A stretch of 64,000 nucleotides of DNA. Source: Mycobacterium colombiense. GTDB lineage: Bacteria > Actinomycetota > Actinomycetes > Mycobacteriales > Mycobacteriaceae. The position numbers were made by a program, and so were the translations under genes. The DNA lies in assembly GCF_001953985.1 (NCBI RefSeq), contig NZ_MBEI01000046.1, forward strand, positions 124,001 to 188,000. Direction: 5' to 3'. Positions 1 through 10,561 of this stretch are shown one piece after another. The first letter of the stretch is position 1; each line of letters starts with the position of its first letter. The notes beneath the pieces are model-generated. The model was not told the origin of the DNA and ran no database searches. It saw nothing but the letters and a program-made list of their open reading frames with translations.

Positions 1-225
1 GCGAGTCCCACGCCCACTCCTACGAGCGCTGCGACTCCGACGAGCCCTACGACTCCGACGAGCCCTACGAGCCCGACGACTCCGACGAGCCCGACGACTC
101 CGACGAGCCCGACGACTCCGACGAGCCCGACGAGCTCTGTGCGGCCTACGAGCCCCACGACCACAACGAGTCCGGCGACCGCAACGAGTCCCACGAGCAC
201 GGCGGCTCCGGGCAACGCACAGTAA
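1..225 (+). CDS. C-terminal Pro/Thr/Ser-rich tail of a protein cut by the window edge
   Basis: Frame 1 is open from the first base to a TAA at 223-225 and encodes 74 residues, almost all Thr, Pro, Ser and Ala. It ends in APGNAQ. The core (34-132) is a tandem 18-bp repeat encoding TPTSPT. Such low-complexity tails are common at the C-terminus of exported or cell-wall mycobacterial proteins. The start, the folded domain and so the function lie outside the window. The frame is chosen because the repeat gives a regular hexapeptide and a clean stop. No terminator is evident after it. Confidence 0.6.
   Translation, partial: ASPTPTPTSAATPTSPTTPTSPTSPTTPTSPTTPTSPTTPTSPTSSVRPTSPTTTTSPATATSPTSTAAPGNAQ
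34..132 (+). repeat. 18-bp tandem repeat encoding TPTSPT
   Basis: The unit act-ccg-acg-agc-ccg-acg is repeated about five times, with one 9-bp partial unit near 70-78. It stays in frame with the partial CDS at 1-225. This is a coding minisatellite that could vary in copy number between strains. Confidence 0.75.
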
Positions 226-413
226 CGACGTCCTGCACGAGGTAGTGCACTGCTGTGGCGCCGGCCAAGGCGCGCCCGGTGCCGCACCCGGACGCAACCG
301 CGCCGAATTTCTCACTGCGCGTTTGTGACTCAGCGAAGCGGCGGGGCTCTTATCGCCTGATCGCCCGGCCCGGGTGGATGTCACGAAGCTGCACCGTTCA
401 CGGCGCGGCCGAA

Positions 414-455
414 CTCACCCGGGTGAAACAACGCTGGGGTGATGACGGCTCACCC
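414..455 (+). promoter_or_regulatory. composite TCACCC/GGGTGA operator, copy 1 (upstream of first SDR)
   Basis: TCACCC 415-420 abuts GGGTGA 421-426. After a 10-bp spacer come GGGTGA 437-442, seven bases beginning TGAC, then TCACCC 450-455. This gives two inverted repeats with fixed geometry, about 140 bp before the SDR start at 596. The same design precedes the SDR twin at 44371. The rest of the 370-bp gap 226-595 shows nothing I can name. Confidence 0.8.
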
Positions 456-595
456 TGCCGCGCAGCAGACTGATGCCAGTTCGACGTCAACATACGTGGT
501 GCCGGTGTCGTCCAGGGCTGCAACTCTTCTCGCGCGTTAAAGGCGGAAGTGGCCCCACAGGAGTCGCCGAAAATGATCAGCAGAAGGGTTTCACC

Positions 596-1366
596 ATGCA
601 CTTCGATTCCAAGAAGGTCATCGTCGTCGGCGGCAGCGCCGGTATGGGCCGGCAGGTCGCCGTTGATGTCGTGCGCCATGGCGGCAGCGCGGTGATCGTC
701 GGCCGGTCGAAGGACCGCGTTGATGACACCGTGACCGAATTGAGCGGCGGGGGCGGCGAGGCCTGGGGTATCACAGCCGAGCTGACGGATCGCGCTGCGG
801 TCGCCGATGTTCAGCGCGCGCTTGCTGAGCATCACAGCGATGCGACGCTGCTCGTCAATGCGGCCGGATTCTTTGTACCCAAGCCGTTTCTCGAGTACGA
901 CGCGCTGACGTATGACTCGTACATGGAGCTGAATTACGCTCTGTTCTTCCTGACGCAGGCCGTCGTTGGGGGCATGATCGCCCGCGGTGAGGGCGGCTCG
1001 ATCGTAAACATCGGCAGCATGTGGGCACATCAGGCGATCGGTCTGACCCCATCGTCGGCATACTCGATGCAAAAGGCCGGGCTGCATGCACTGACCCATA
1101 ACCTGGCCATCGAGCTTGCCGAACACAAGATCCGCGTCAACGCGGTGGCACCGGCCGTCGTCAAGACCCCGCTGTACGAGGGGTTCATCCCCAAGGACGA
1201 GATCGACGCCACGCTTGCCACATTCGCGCCGCTTCACCCGCTGGGACGAGTCGGCACCCCGGCCGACATCGCCAACGCCGTGACGTACCTGCTGTCTGAT
1301 GAGGCCAGTTGGGTCACAGGCGCGATTCTCAACGTCGACGGCGGCATCATGGCAGGCCGCAACTAA
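596..1366 (+). CDS. short-chain dehydrogenase/reductase, catalytically complete twin
   Basis: 256-residue classical SDR. The cofactor loop is VVGGSAGMG (residues 10-18), followed by NAAG (about 88-91). The active site has NIGSM (S141) and Y156-S-M-Q-K160. C-terminal [12 protein letters not shown] and [12 protein letters not shown] are typical of the family. The ATG at 596 is preferred over an upstream in-frame start because its twin at 44371 begins at exactly this residue with the same length. It is the first gene after operator copy 1 and lies 73 bp before msrB, so it probably leads the msrB-msrA-tal-ctaD transcript. The substrate is unknown; an NAD(P)-linked carbonyl/alcohol conversion is inferred. 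Confidence 0.92.
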   Translation: MHFDSKKVIVVGGSAGMGRQVAVDVVRHGGSAVIVGRSKDRVDDTVTELSGGGGEAWGITAELTDRAAVADVQRALAEHHSDATLLVNAAGFFVPKPFLEYDALTYDSYMELNYALFFLTQAVVGGMIARGEGGSIVNIGSMWAHQAIGLTPSSAYSMQKAGLHALTHNLAIELAEHKIRVNAVAPAVVKTPLYEGFIPKDEIDATLATFAPLHPLGRVGTPADIANAVTYLLSDEASWVTGAILNVDGGIMAGRN

Positions 1367-1439
1367 CCGAGCAGCGACTCGGAACCTAGCGAAACCCCAA
1401 GCGCATCAACATAACGTGTGCGCGAATGAAGGAGACCAA

Positions 1440-1928
1440 GTGTCACACCAATACAGCAAGAACCCTGCCGCGGTCGACGCGCTCAGCCCCCAGCAATACC
1501 ACGTCACCCAGGAGAGCGGCACGGAGCCTCCGTTCACCGGCGAGTACTGCGACAACCACGAGCCCGGCATCTACGTCGACATTGTTTCTGGCGAGCCGCT
1601 TTTCGCCTCGGTGGACAAATTCGACAGCGGAAGTGGCTGGCCCAGCTTCACCCGGCCTATCGGCGCGGACAACCTCGTTGAGAGGCGCGACCGCAGCCAC
1701 TTCGTGGAACGGGTCGAGGTACGGTCGGCCCACGCCGATAGCCATCTGGGGCACGTATTCCCGGACGGCCCCAGAGAAGCCGGGGGGTTGCGCTACTGCA
1801 TCAACTCGGCAGCGCTGCGATTCATCCACCGCGATGAACTCGAAGCCCAGGGTTATGGGCAATATCTGCGGTTGTTCACGAAGGATGCGTCGGAGCAACA
1901 CCAGAGCGTCGCCGAGCAGCAATCATGA
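1440..1928 (+). CDS. msrB: peptide-methionine (R)-S-oxide reductase MsrB
   Basis: 162-residue MsrB, which reduces the R epimer of methionine sulfoxide in proteins. Family motifs are [34 protein letters not shown] and the catalytic-Cys block [11 protein letters not shown]. The two CxxC pairs that bind structural zinc in many MsrB proteins are absent (the positions read VDIVSG and RSAHAD), so this is the zinc-free type. Start is GTG at 1440 behind a clear AAGGAG. The stop overlaps the msrA start (ATGA), indicating translational coupling. A frame-shifted overlapping ORF here is a shadow. Confidence 0.96.
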   Translation: MSHQYSKNPAAVDALSPQQYHVTQESGTEPPFTGEYCDNHEPGIYVDIVSGEPLFASVDKFDSGSGWPSFTRPIGADNLVERRDRSHFVERVEVRSAHADSHLGHVFPDGPREAGGLRYCINSAALRFIHRDELEAQGYGQYLRLFTKDASEQHQSVAEQQS

Positions 1929-2482
1929 GCGGCCACAACAAGATCGCCGTTCTCGCCGGCGGGTGCTTTTGGGGCATGGAGGACCTGTTCCGCGGGCAGC
2001 CCGGTGTGGTCTCAACCCGTGTCGGCTACACCGGCGGCAGCAACGCGCATCCCAGCTACCGCAATCATCCCGGCCACGCCGAGGCACTCGAAATCACCTA
2101 CGACCCAGACGAAACCGATTATCGGGCACTGCTGGAGTTCTTCTTCCAAATCCACGACCCGACCACCAAGAACCGTCAGGGCAACGACGTCGGAAGCAGT
2201 TACCGGTCGGCAATTTTCTATCTGGACGACGAGCAAAAGCAAATCGCATTGGACACCATTGCTGACGCCGAAAAATCGGGCCGGTGGCCCGGCCCGGTCG
2301 TCACCGAGGTCAACGCGGCCGGCGAGTTCTGGGAAGCGGAACCCGAGCACCAGAATTATCTGCAACGCTACCCATCCGGCTACACCTGCCACTACGTCCG
2401 CCCCGATTGGACACTACCCAGCCATAGCGACGGTGCCCATCAGGGCGCAGCCACCGCGGAACATGCCAAGCCCATTCAATAG
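1925..2482 (+). CDS. msrA: peptide-methionine (S)-S-oxide reductase MsrA
   Basis: 185 residues. The N-terminal [10 protein letters not shown] places the catalytic Cys at residue 14. [16 protein letters not shown] and the C-terminal [17 protein letters not shown] follow the MsrA pattern, with a possible resolving Cys near the end. It reduces the S epimer of methionine sulfoxide and complements MsrB, with which it overlaps by 4 nt. tal begins 5 nt after its stop, so msrB-msrA-tal form one tight operon. The last 25 residues are unconserved and His/Ala-rich. Confidence 0.97.
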   Translation: MSGHNKIAVLAGGCFWGMEDLFRGQPGVVSTRVGYTGGSNAHPSYRNHPGHAEALEITYDPDETDYRALLEFFFQIHDPTTKNRQGNDVGSSYRSAIFYLDDEQKQIALDTIADAEKSGRWPGPVVTEVNAAGEFWEAEPEHQNYLQRYPSGYTCHYVRPDWTLPSHSDGAHQGAATAEHAKPIQ

Positions 2483-2486
2483 CGAC

Positions 2487-3602
2487 ATGGGCTCGGTAAT
2501 ACAGGACAAGGACCCGACTCAGAACCCGAATCTGGCGGCGCTGTCGGCAGCCGGTGTGTCGGTCTGGCTGGATGACTTGTCGCGCGACTGGCTGCAATCG
2601 GGCAACCTGCAGCGCCTCGTTGATACCAGAAGTGTCGTCGGCGTCACGACCAACCCGTCGACCTTTGAGCGAGCACTTACCCACAGTGACCTCTATGGTG
2701 AGCAGATCGCCGAGTTGACCGCACGTGGGCTCGCGATGCATGCCGCGGTCCGCACGGTGATCACTGACGACGTCCGGGCGGCGTGCGATGTGCTGCGCCC
2801 GCAGTGGGAGGCCTCCGACGGTATCGATGGCAGAGTGTCCGTTGAAGTCAATCCGCTGGATGCGCACAACTCCGATCGGACACTCATGCAGGCCATCCAG
2901 TTGGCCGAAATCGTCGACCGGCCCAACGTATTTATCAAGATACCGGCTACTGCGGCAGGGCTGCCTGCAATCTCGGCAGCATTGGCCAAAGGCATCTCGG
3001 TGAACGTCACGTTGATTTTTTCCGCGCAACGGCACCAAGCGGTGATGGACGCCTACCTGACCGGCATGGAGGCCGCGCAGTGCGCTGGAGCTGACCTGTC
3101 CCGGATCCATTCGGTGGCTTCGCTTTTCGTGTCCCGGGTGGATACTGAGGTCGATACGCGTCTCGAGAAAATCGGCACCGCGGAGGCACTCGCGCTGCGG
3201 GGGCAAGCCGGCATCGCCAACGCGCGGTTGGCGTACGCGGCCTACGAGCAGGTCTTCGAAGCCGAGCCGCGCTACACCGCGTTGCGCGCCGCGGGTGCTC
3301 GCGTGCAGCGCCCGCTGTGGGCCTCTACCGGGGTGAAGAACGCCGCGTATCCCGACACGATGTACGTCACCGAACTCGTGGCGCCGAACACGGTAAGCAC
3401 CATTCCCGCCGCAACATTGGAGGCGGTGGCCGACCACGGCGTCATCAAAGGCGACACCATCACCGGCAAGGCGGCACAGGCGCAGGAAGTGTTGGACCGG
3501 CTGAGCGCGATCGGTATCGATCTACCCAACGTGTTCGCGGTGCTCGAACAGGACGGGGTGAGCAAGTTCGCAGCGTCCTGGCTACGGTCGGTTCAACGCT
3601 AA
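2487..3602 (+). CDS. tal: transaldolase
   Basis: 371 residues, the size of mycobacterial transaldolase (about 373). It moves a dihydroxyacetone unit between sugar phosphates in the pentose phosphate pathway. Visible motifs are [36 protein letters not shown] and WASTGVKN, which carries the Schiff-base Lys. The ATG at 2487 is chosen because upstream codons in this frame belong to msrA. Mycobacteria normally keep tal beside tkt and zwf; here it sits among Msr and oxidase genes. This suggests a second copy recruited for NADPH or carbon rerouting under oxidative stress (inference). Confidence 0.95.
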   Translation: MGSVIQDKDPTQNPNLAALSAAGVSVWLDDLSRDWLQSGNLQRLVDTRSVVGVTTNPSTFERALTHSDLYGEQIAELTARGLAMHAAVRTVITDDVRAACDVLRPQWEASDGIDGRVSVEVNPLDAHNSDRTLMQAIQLAEIVDRPNVFIKIPATAAGLPAISAALAKGISVNVTLIFSAQRHQAVMDAYLTGMEAAQCAGADLSRIHSVASLFVSRVDTEVDTRLEKIGTAEALALRGQAGIANARLAYAAYEQVFEAEPRYTALRAAGARVQRPLWASTGVKNAAYPDTMYVTELVAPNTVSTIPAATLEAVADHGVIKGDTITGKAAQAQEVLDRLSAIGIDLPNVFAVLEQDGVSKFAASWLRSVQR

Positions 3603-3644
3603 ACATACTGTGGTCCAGCAGTATTCACATTGGAGAGCGATCTA

Positions 3645-5351
<1,707 letters not shown>

Positions 5352-5403
5352 CTAAGTGGGAACTGTGAGCTGCTACGGCCCGGCGACTCGTAATGTATTG
5401 CTG

Positions 5404-5640
5404 CTAAACCTCTTCCAACGCCTCACCAAGTGATTGAAAGACCTTGTTGTGCTGCGCGTTGACAAGCGTGTGCCCCACCACCAACGCAGCGACGACGGGC
5501 CATTCCATCATCCCAAATGCGGCCACTGCACCGATGCCGGCATAGAAGGCCAGATGTTCCAGTCCCGGTCGAGTACGGCTGACGGTCCAGGGTGATAACG
5601 GCCGGACCTTATATGTGGGTTGGACTCTTGCTCTGTTCAT
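5404..5640 (-). CDS. small membrane protein downstream of the ECF sigma factor
   Basis: 78 residues. A perfect AGGAGG lies 5 nt before the ATG at 5640, which fixes the start and excludes the longer frame. Residues about 28-56 form a hydrophobic hairpin (LAFYAGIGAVAAFG, then WPVVAALVVGHTLV) between a basic N-terminus and an amphipathic tail. It starts 25 bp after the sigma-factor stop on the same strand, the place where SigH-type genes usually have their anti-sigma factor. It has no HxxxCxxC zinc motif, so it is not a classic RshA-type anti-sigma. A membrane partner of the sigma factor is possible but unproven. Confidence 0.75.
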   Translation of the reverse strand: MNRARVQPTYKVRPLSPWTVSRTRPGLEHLAFYAGIGAVAAFGMMEWPVVAALVVGHTLVNAQHNKVFQSLGEALEEV

Positions 5641-5665
5641 CAGGCCTCCTGATCGCCCGGCCGAG

Positions 5666-6352
5666 TCACTCGGCGCCGTTGACACGCTGTTGGGTTGCTA
5701 CGCTCCGGGCCTTGTCGACGGTCCCGGCCACAGGGCCGACTGAGTCGAATAGTAGATCGCGCAATTGTTTTCGTCCGCGGTTGATCCTCGAACTTACGGT
5801 TCCTTGCCGCGTGTCCGTCGTGTCGGCGATCTCCTTGTAGGAGTATCCCGCGATGTCAGCAAAATACACGGCCATGCGAAATTGCTCAGGCAGGACCATC
5901 ATTGCCGCCTTGAGCAAGGGATCTGGCAGCATTTCGAGCGCCTGGTCTTCGGCCGACTGTAGCCCTTCCGGCGTGCGTGGGGCGCTGGCCGCCAGCTGTC
6001 GATCGGTGATCTCGTCGGTCGGATATTGTGCGGGGCGGCGCTTTTGCCTCCGATAGCTGTCGATGTAGGTGTTGATCATGATCCGCCGCAGCCACGCCTT
6101 GAGATTCGTTCCTGGTTCGAATGCCGTCAGGCCGACGTATGCGTTGAGCACTGTTTCTTGCACCAGATCCTCCGCGTCCGCCTGATTGGAGGTCAGCCGG
6201 AGAGCTTGCCGATGGAGGGACCCGAGAAGCGGGACAATGGCGCTTTCAAATTGAGTGCTCCGCGGCCCAAGAGTCCTGCCCTGGCCGACCCTGCCGCGTT
6301 TCGAGGAACCCGAGGACCAGATGCGCGTGCGCGGGGATGCGGCGGCTGTCAT
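5666..6352 (-). CDS. ECF RNA polymerase sigma factor, SigH/SigE-like
   Basis: 228 residues from the ATG at 6352, or 267 from ATG 6469. Region 2 shows LTSNQADAEDLVQETVLNAY and LKAWLRRIMINTYIDSYRR; region 4 shows LPEQFRMAVYFADIAGYSY then KEIADTTDTRQGTVSSRINR. The core closely resembles M. tuberculosis SigH. I prefer 6352 because a GGAAGAAG lies upstream, the extra N-terminus is not family-like, and the 6469 start would sit only 11 bp from operator copy 3. It is transcribed away from the LpdA-like gene, each with its own operator. A SigH-like factor among Msr and flavoprotein genes fits thiol/oxidative stress control (inference). Confidence 0.9.
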   Translation of the reverse strand: MTAAASPRTRIWSSGSSKRGRVGQGRTLGPRSTQFESAIVPLLGSLHRQALRLTSNQADAEDLVQETVLNAYVGLTAFEPGTNLKAWLRRIMINTYIDSYRRQKRRPAQYPTDEITDRQLAASAPRTPEGLQSAEDQALEMLPDPLLKAAMMVLPEQFRMAVYFADIAGYSYKEIADTTDTRQGTVSSRINRGRKQLRDLLFDSVGPVAGTVDKARSVATQQRVNGAE

Positions 6353-6479
6353 CGCATCGTCTTCTTCCTGTCGCTGTACTGCGCGTGCAATTGCGCGTTG
6401 ACGAATCCTGATCTGAGCTTGCGGGGCCCGATTGAGGACGACCTCCGCTTGCCATTCCGGTGTCAGCATCCACCGCCGC

Positions 6480-6523
6480 GGGGTGAGTGGTCATCACCCA
6501 CCTGGGCAATTCATCCGGATGAG
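6480..6523 (-). promoter_or_regulatory. composite operator, copy 3 (upstream of the sigma factor)
   Basis: Read on the minus strand: TCATCC-GGATGA (6522-6511), 11 bp, GGGTGA (6499-6494), seven bases beginning TGAC, TCACCC (6486-6481). The two changes in the first dyad are compensatory and keep its symmetry, which argues for real selection. It lies about 128 bp before the sigma start at 6352. Confidence 0.75.
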
Positions 6524-6577
6524 CGCCCGGGCCGATCCGATCCACGGATCTCGAAACCTGCTGACGTCAGGCGTTGA

Positions 6578-6620
6578 TCACCCCGGGTGAAAAGCACCCG
6601 CGGGCGAGGACAGCTCACCC
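6578..6620 (+). promoter_or_regulatory. composite operator, copy 2 (upstream of the LpdA-like gene)
   Basis: TCACCC and GGGTGA are separated by one extra C (6578-6590). Then come 11 bp, GGGCGA 6602-6607, seven bases beginning GGAC, and TCACCC 6615-6620. It points to the gene at 6844, about 223 bp away. Together with copy 3 it forms a back-to-back control region in the gap 6353-6843, in which I see no gene. Confidence 0.7.
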
Positions 6621-6843
6621 CCTTTAAGGCAATGCTCGAGGACGCCTACATCAGTTCAGCTGTGGTGCACAAACCTCCGATTGGGAATGGAGGCCTACCC
6701 GATGCGCATGTTCGAACGCGACTACGCCCGAACTGGTCTCGCCGGATTCGAGGAGAGCGGGGACTGCAAACGGGCGGCATCAAACGGTGTGCCGTGCCGC
6801 ACGAGGAAGTCACCCAAATGCCAATGAGGCAGCTAGTGATGCC

Positions 6844-8259
6844 GTGGCTATCCGAATCGTAATCCTGGGCGGCGGTCCGGCCGGGTACGAGGCGGCATTG
6901 GTTGCAGCTGCACGGGATCCCGCCGTGGCTCAGGTGACAGTGGTCGACTCCGGCGGGGTCGGCGGTGCTGCTGTCCTCTGCGATTGCGTGCCGTCGAAAA
7001 CCTTTATCGCCTCCACGGGACTGCGCACCGAACTGCGCCGGGCAACCCGCCTGGGTTTCGACATCGACATCGACGACGCCAAGATATCTCTTCCGGAAAT
7101 CCACCAGCGGGTGAAGATGCTGGCTAGCGAGCAGTCGGCCGATATCACCGAGCAGCTGCTCGACGCAGGTGTAGAGCTCGTCGCGGGTCGGGGCGAACTG
7201 GTTGATCCGACTCCCGGCCTGGCACGTCACTGTGTCAAGGTGAAAGCGCGCGACGGCAGCATCACGATGCACGATGCCGATGTTGTGTTGATCGCCACCG
7301 GCGCCAGTCCCCGGATCCTGCCATCGGCGCGCCCCGACGGCGAGCGCATCCTGACCTGGCGCCAGCTTTATGAACTGCACTCGCTGCCCGATCACCTCGT
7401 CGTGGTGGGAAGTGGTGTGACTGGAGCCGAATTCGCTAACGCTTACACCGAACTGGGTGTGGCGGTAACAGTGGTGGCTAGCCGCGATCGGGTGTTGCCG
7501 TACGAGGACGCTGACGCTGCGTGGGTGCTGGAAGAGTCCTTCGCCGAACGCGGGGTCAAACTGGTCAAAAATGCCCGGGCACAATCGGTCAGGCGCACCG
7601 ACGACGGCGTGCTGGTAACAATGACCGACGGCCGCACCGTCGAGGGCAGCCACGCATTGATGACCGTAGGATCAGTGCCCAACACCGGCGGGCTGGGCCT
7701 ACAGCGCGTGGGAATCGACCTCGTGCGCAGTAATCACATTGCCGTCGACCGCGTTTCACGCACATCGGTTTCGGGCATTTACGCTGCGGGGGACTGCACC
7801 GGTGTATTGCCGTTAGCCTCGGTTGCTGCGATGCAGGGCCGGATCGCGATGTATCACGCCCTGGGTGAAACCGTTAATCCACTCCAGTTGCGCACCGTCG
7901 CGGCGACGGTGTTCACCCACCCCGAGGTTGCGGCGGTCGGCGTCGGGCAGACCGCGATCGACAACGGCTCGGTCCAGGCTCGTGTCATCATGCTGCCGTT
8001 GAAAACCAATGCGCGAGCCAAGATGTCGGAGCTGGCTCGGGGTTTCGTCAAACTATTTTGCCGGCAGGACAGCGGCGTAGTGATCGGTGGCGTGGTAGTC
8101 GCGCCGATCGCTTCGGAATTGATACTGCCGATCGCGATGGCTGTGCAAAACCGGATCACCGTCGACGATGTGGCGCAGACGCTTGCGATCTATCCGTCGT
8201 TGTCCGGCTCGGTCACCGAGGCGGCCCGCCGGCTGATAGTCCGCGACGAGCTGAACTGA
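6844..8259 (+). CDS. LpdA-type flavoprotein NAD(P)H:quinone reductase / Lpd-like protein
   Basis: 471 residues, very similar throughout to M. tuberculosis LpdA (Rv3303c), a Lpd-family flavoprotein that reduces quinones rather than lipoamide. FAD site ILGGGPAGYEAA (residues 7-18), second dinucleotide site VVVGSGVTGAEF, and GIYAAGDCTG near the second FAD contact. The redox segment is CDCVPSK: C48 is the usual second Cys, but its partner five residues earlier is Ala, and an extra Cys sits at 46. Start GTG 6844, matching the family N-terminus; an in-frame start at 6787 is less likely. Probably a second copy under operator control. Confidence 0.92.
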   Translation: MAIRIVILGGGPAGYEAALVAAARDPAVAQVTVVDSGGVGGAAVLCDCVPSKTFIASTGLRTELRRATRLGFDIDIDDAKISLPEIHQRVKMLASEQSADITEQLLDAGVELVAGRGELVDPTPGLARHCVKVKARDGSITMHDADVVLIATGASPRILPSARPDGERILTWRQLYELHSLPDHLVVVGSGVTGAEFANAYTELGVAVTVVASRDRVLPYEDADAAWVLEESFAERGVKLVKNARAQSVRRTDDGVLVTMTDGRTVEGSHALMTVGSVPNTGGLGLQRVGIDLVRSNHIAVDRVSRTSVSGIYAAGDCTGVLPLASVAAMQGRIAMYHALGETVNPLQLRTVAATVFTHPEVAAVGVGQTAIDNGSVQARVIMLPLKTNARAKMSELARGFVKLFCRQDSGVVIGGVVVAPIASELILPIAMAVQNRITVDDVAQTLAIYPSLSGSVTEAARRLIVRDELN

Positions 8260-8303
8260 TGCACGGGCTGATTGGGCCGGCGGTACCTTGCAGCTTGAGC
8301 GTT

Positions 8304-8346
8304 ATCACCCGGGTGATTCCTGCCAAGGGGTGATGACAGACGGACC
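8304..8346 (+). promoter_or_regulatory. composite operator, copy 4 (upstream of the NDH-2-like gene)
   Basis: TCACCC 8305-8310 and GGGTGA 8311-8316, an 11-bp spacer, GGGTGA 8328-8333, then seven bases beginning TGAC. The fourth hexamer (8341-8346, CGGACC) is degenerate. It lies about 165 bp before the start at 8509. Confidence 0.7.
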
Positions 8347-8508
8347 TGGGTCGGGCGATGCTCACTATCTGATCACGATGTCCGAGCTGGTCACAGCGGT
8401 CCACTAGCGCCGCAGTCCGGGACGCCGGGGCCACCAACGGCACCACGACCTCGTGCGATCGATCCCCGACTCCATGTGGATCACCGAATACCAAACAGGA
8501 GAAGAGAT

Positions 8509-9924
8509 ATGAATGCGGTTTCACTTCACCGTCAATCGGAGAAGGTGGAACCGGCCACCTCGGTTGTGATCGTCGGCAGCGGGTTCGCCGCTTTCGAGTG
8601 CGCGCGCGGACTGGCAAGACGGTTAGGCAGGGCGCGCGCCGCGCATGTGAAGGTGACCATTGTTTCGCCGGTCGATTACATGCAGTACTCGCCATTGCTG
8701 GCTGATGTGGCCGGTGGGCTGGTCGATCCGCGGTTTGTCTGTGTTCCGCTGGCCGGAACGCTCAAGGGGGTGCGGGCGGTCCGCGGCCGGGTCGACAGCG
8801 TTGACTTCGATCGGCGTACGCTCTCGTTCACCGATCCGGAGGGTCGGGTGGGGACGCTATCGTGGGATCGGCTGGTCTTGACACCAGGCTCGGTGACCCG
8901 CCTGTTCGATACGCCCGGTTTGGCCACCCACGCGCACGGGCTGAAGTCGACCGCCGAGGCGCTGTATCTGCGTGATCATGTGATCGAGCAGTTGGAGCTG
9001 GCCTGCGTCGACGAGAACGAGGCGCGCGCGGCCGCGCGGCGCACGATTGTCGTTGTCGGGGCCTCGTATTCCGGTTCCGAATTGACGGCGCAGCTGCGCG
9101 CACTCGCCGACGCAGCGGCGAAGCAGATGGGCTTCGATCGCGCCTCGGTGCGATTTGTGCTGCTTGACCTGGCCGACCACGTCATGCCCGAGGTGGGGCG
9201 GAAGCTCGGCGACGCCGCGATGCGTGTCCTGCGCTCTCGCGGAATCGATGTGCGGTTGGGCACGACCCTGAAGGAGGTTCACGCCGACCATGTTGTGCTC
9301 ACCGATGATTCGCGCATCGACACTTGCACGGTAGCGTGGGTGGCCGGCGTCACCCCGTCACCGCTGATCGCCACGCTGGGCTTGGAAACAGAGCGGGGCC
9401 GGCTGAAGGTACAGGCCGACTTGCAGGTACCAGGTCACCCCGGTGTGTTCGCCGGGGGAGACGCCGCCGCAGTCCCGGACCTGACCCAGCCGGGCAAGAT
9501 CGCACCGCCCACCGCCCAGCACGCGACCCGACAAGGTAAGACGTTGGCCCGCAACGTCGCCGCAAGTCTGGGGTACGGCGAGCGGAAAAACTACCGCCAC
9601 AGCGACAAAGGTTTGGTCGTCGACTTGGGTCCGCGCTACGCCGTCGCCAACCCGCTGGGCGTGCACCTATCGGGCTATCCCGCGAAGCTTATCGCCCGTG
9701 CCTACCACCTCTACGCGCTTCCCCGGCTCGTCAACCGTTGGGCGGTCGCACTCGCATATCTCACCGACGTCTTCTTCCCCCGCACGGTGTTGTCAATGGG
9801 ATTCGTTTGCGGTGCCGACACCCGTTTCACGGCCAGCGAGGTCTTCCAGCTACCAAAGGCGGCAGGGGCGGATGCCGGCACTCCTATTTCACCCGCACAT
9901 CCAACGCCGGCTTTGCTGGACTGA
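8509..9924 (+). CDS. type II NADH dehydrogenase-like FAD-dependent oxidoreductase
   Basis: 471 residues. FAD-binding VVIVGSGFAAFECARGLARR (about 15-34), NAD-binding IVVVGASYSGSELTAQ (about 180), and FAGGDAAAVPDL plus PPTAQHATRQGK near the quinone/FAD site. The C-terminal stretch with RLVNRWAVALAYLTDVFFP is amphipathic, as in the membrane anchor of NDH-2 enzymes. It should pass electrons from NAD(P)H to quinone without pumping protons. Start ATG 8509 has AGGAGAAG. A second NDH-2 beside an extra CtaD suggests an alternative respiratory chain (inference). Substrate specificity cannot be told from sequence. Confidence 0.88.
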   Translation: MNAVSLHRQSEKVEPATSVVIVGSGFAAFECARGLARRLGRARAAHVKVTIVSPVDYMQYSPLLADVAGGLVDPRFVCVPLAGTLKGVRAVRGRVDSVDFDRRTLSFTDPEGRVGTLSWDRLVLTPGSVTRLFDTPGLATHAHGLKSTAEALYLRDHVIEQLELACVDENEARAAARRTIVVVGASYSGSELTAQLRALADAAAKQMGFDRASVRFVLLDLADHVMPEVGRKLGDAAMRVLRSRGIDVRLGTTLKEVHADHVVLTDDSRIDTCTVAWVAGVTPSPLIATLGLETERGRLKVQADLQVPGHPGVFAGGDAAAVPDLTQPGKIAPPTAQHATRQGKTLARNVAASLGYGERKNYRHSDKGLVVDLGPRYAVANPLGVHLSGYPAKLIARAYHLYALPRLVNRWAVALAYLTDVFFPRTVLSMGFVCGADTRFTASEVFQLPKAAGADAGTPISPAHPTPALLD

Positions 9925-9948
9925 TCAACACCACGACACGGGGCACCA

Positions 9949-10548
9949 ATGAGTATAGTCAACAAGGGCTTTCGTGGACGCCGCGTTGAATCGGCGCTCG
10001 AGCTGCCGCCCGGTCAACATCTGACCACGGACTTCCCTGTCCTGCAAGCAGGACCGACTCCGCGGATCGATCTCGATGACTGGCGATTCACTATTCGCGA
10101 CGAGGTCGGCACCCAACACTCGTGGACCTGGACCCAGTTCAAGCTCCTGCCGAGCGAGCGGCTCGATGTGGACATTCACTGCGTCACCACCTGGTCGAAG
10201 CTGAATACCAAGTGGCAAGGCGTTTCTCTGGACACACTCTTCGAATCGATCGACACCGCTGCCGGATTCGCACTGGTCGGTTCCTACGGCGGCTACACCA
10301 CCAACCTTCCGTTGGACGACCTTCGCGGTGGGAAGGCTTGGATCGTCTACGCGTACGACGGCGCACCGCTTACCGCGGTGCACGGCGGCCCGGCGCGGCT
10401 GCTGGTGCCGCACCTGTATTTCTGGAAGTCCGCGAAGTGGGTTAGATCCATTCAGCTACGCGACAGCGACGCACCCGGATTCTGGGAACGGTTGGGCTAC
10501 CACAGCTACGGCGACCCGTGGCGAGAACAACGGTACGCCGGGGATTGA
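9949..10548 (+). CDS. molybdopterin-dependent oxidoreductase, sulfite oxidase/MsrP-like
   Basis: 199 residues forming a single compact molybdopterin domain. VDIHCVTTWSK (about residue 77) carries the Cys that ligates molybdenum in the sulfite-oxidase/YedY family. GSYGGYTTNLPLDDLRG, HGGPARLLVPHLYFWKSAKW and GFWERLGYHSYGDPWREQRY are typical of the short bacterial group. No Tat signal is visible, so it is probably cytoplasmic, unlike periplasmic MsrP. It is followed 13 bp later by a FAD/NAD(P) reductase that is its likely electron donor. Sulfite, sulfoxide or another oxyanion could be the substrate. Confidence 0.88.
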   Translation: MSIVNKGFRGRRVESALELPPGQHLTTDFPVLQAGPTPRIDLDDWRFTIRDEVGTQHSWTWTQFKLLPSERLDVDIHCVTTWSKLNTKWQGVSLDTLFESIDTAAGFALVGSYGGYTTNLPLDDLRGGKAWIVYAYDGAPLTAVHGGPARLLVPHLYFWKSAKWVRSIQLRDSDAPGFWERLGYHSYGDPWREQRYAGD

Positions 10549-10561
10549 CGACGGCTACGAG

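Noticed and set aside
34..132. Short regular repeats that might suggest a CRISPR array
   Set aside because: The 18-bp units are contiguous, without spacers, and stay in one coding frame.
398..1237. 279-codon minus-strand frame opposite the first SDR
   Set aside because: Mirror frame of a clear SDR gene; Arg/Gly/His-rich with no family motif. The same shadow appears opposite the SDR twin at 44311-45012.
2310..3437. 375-codon minus-strand frame opposite tal
   Set aside because: Antisense shadow of transaldolase in high-GC DNA; no motifs, no start signal.
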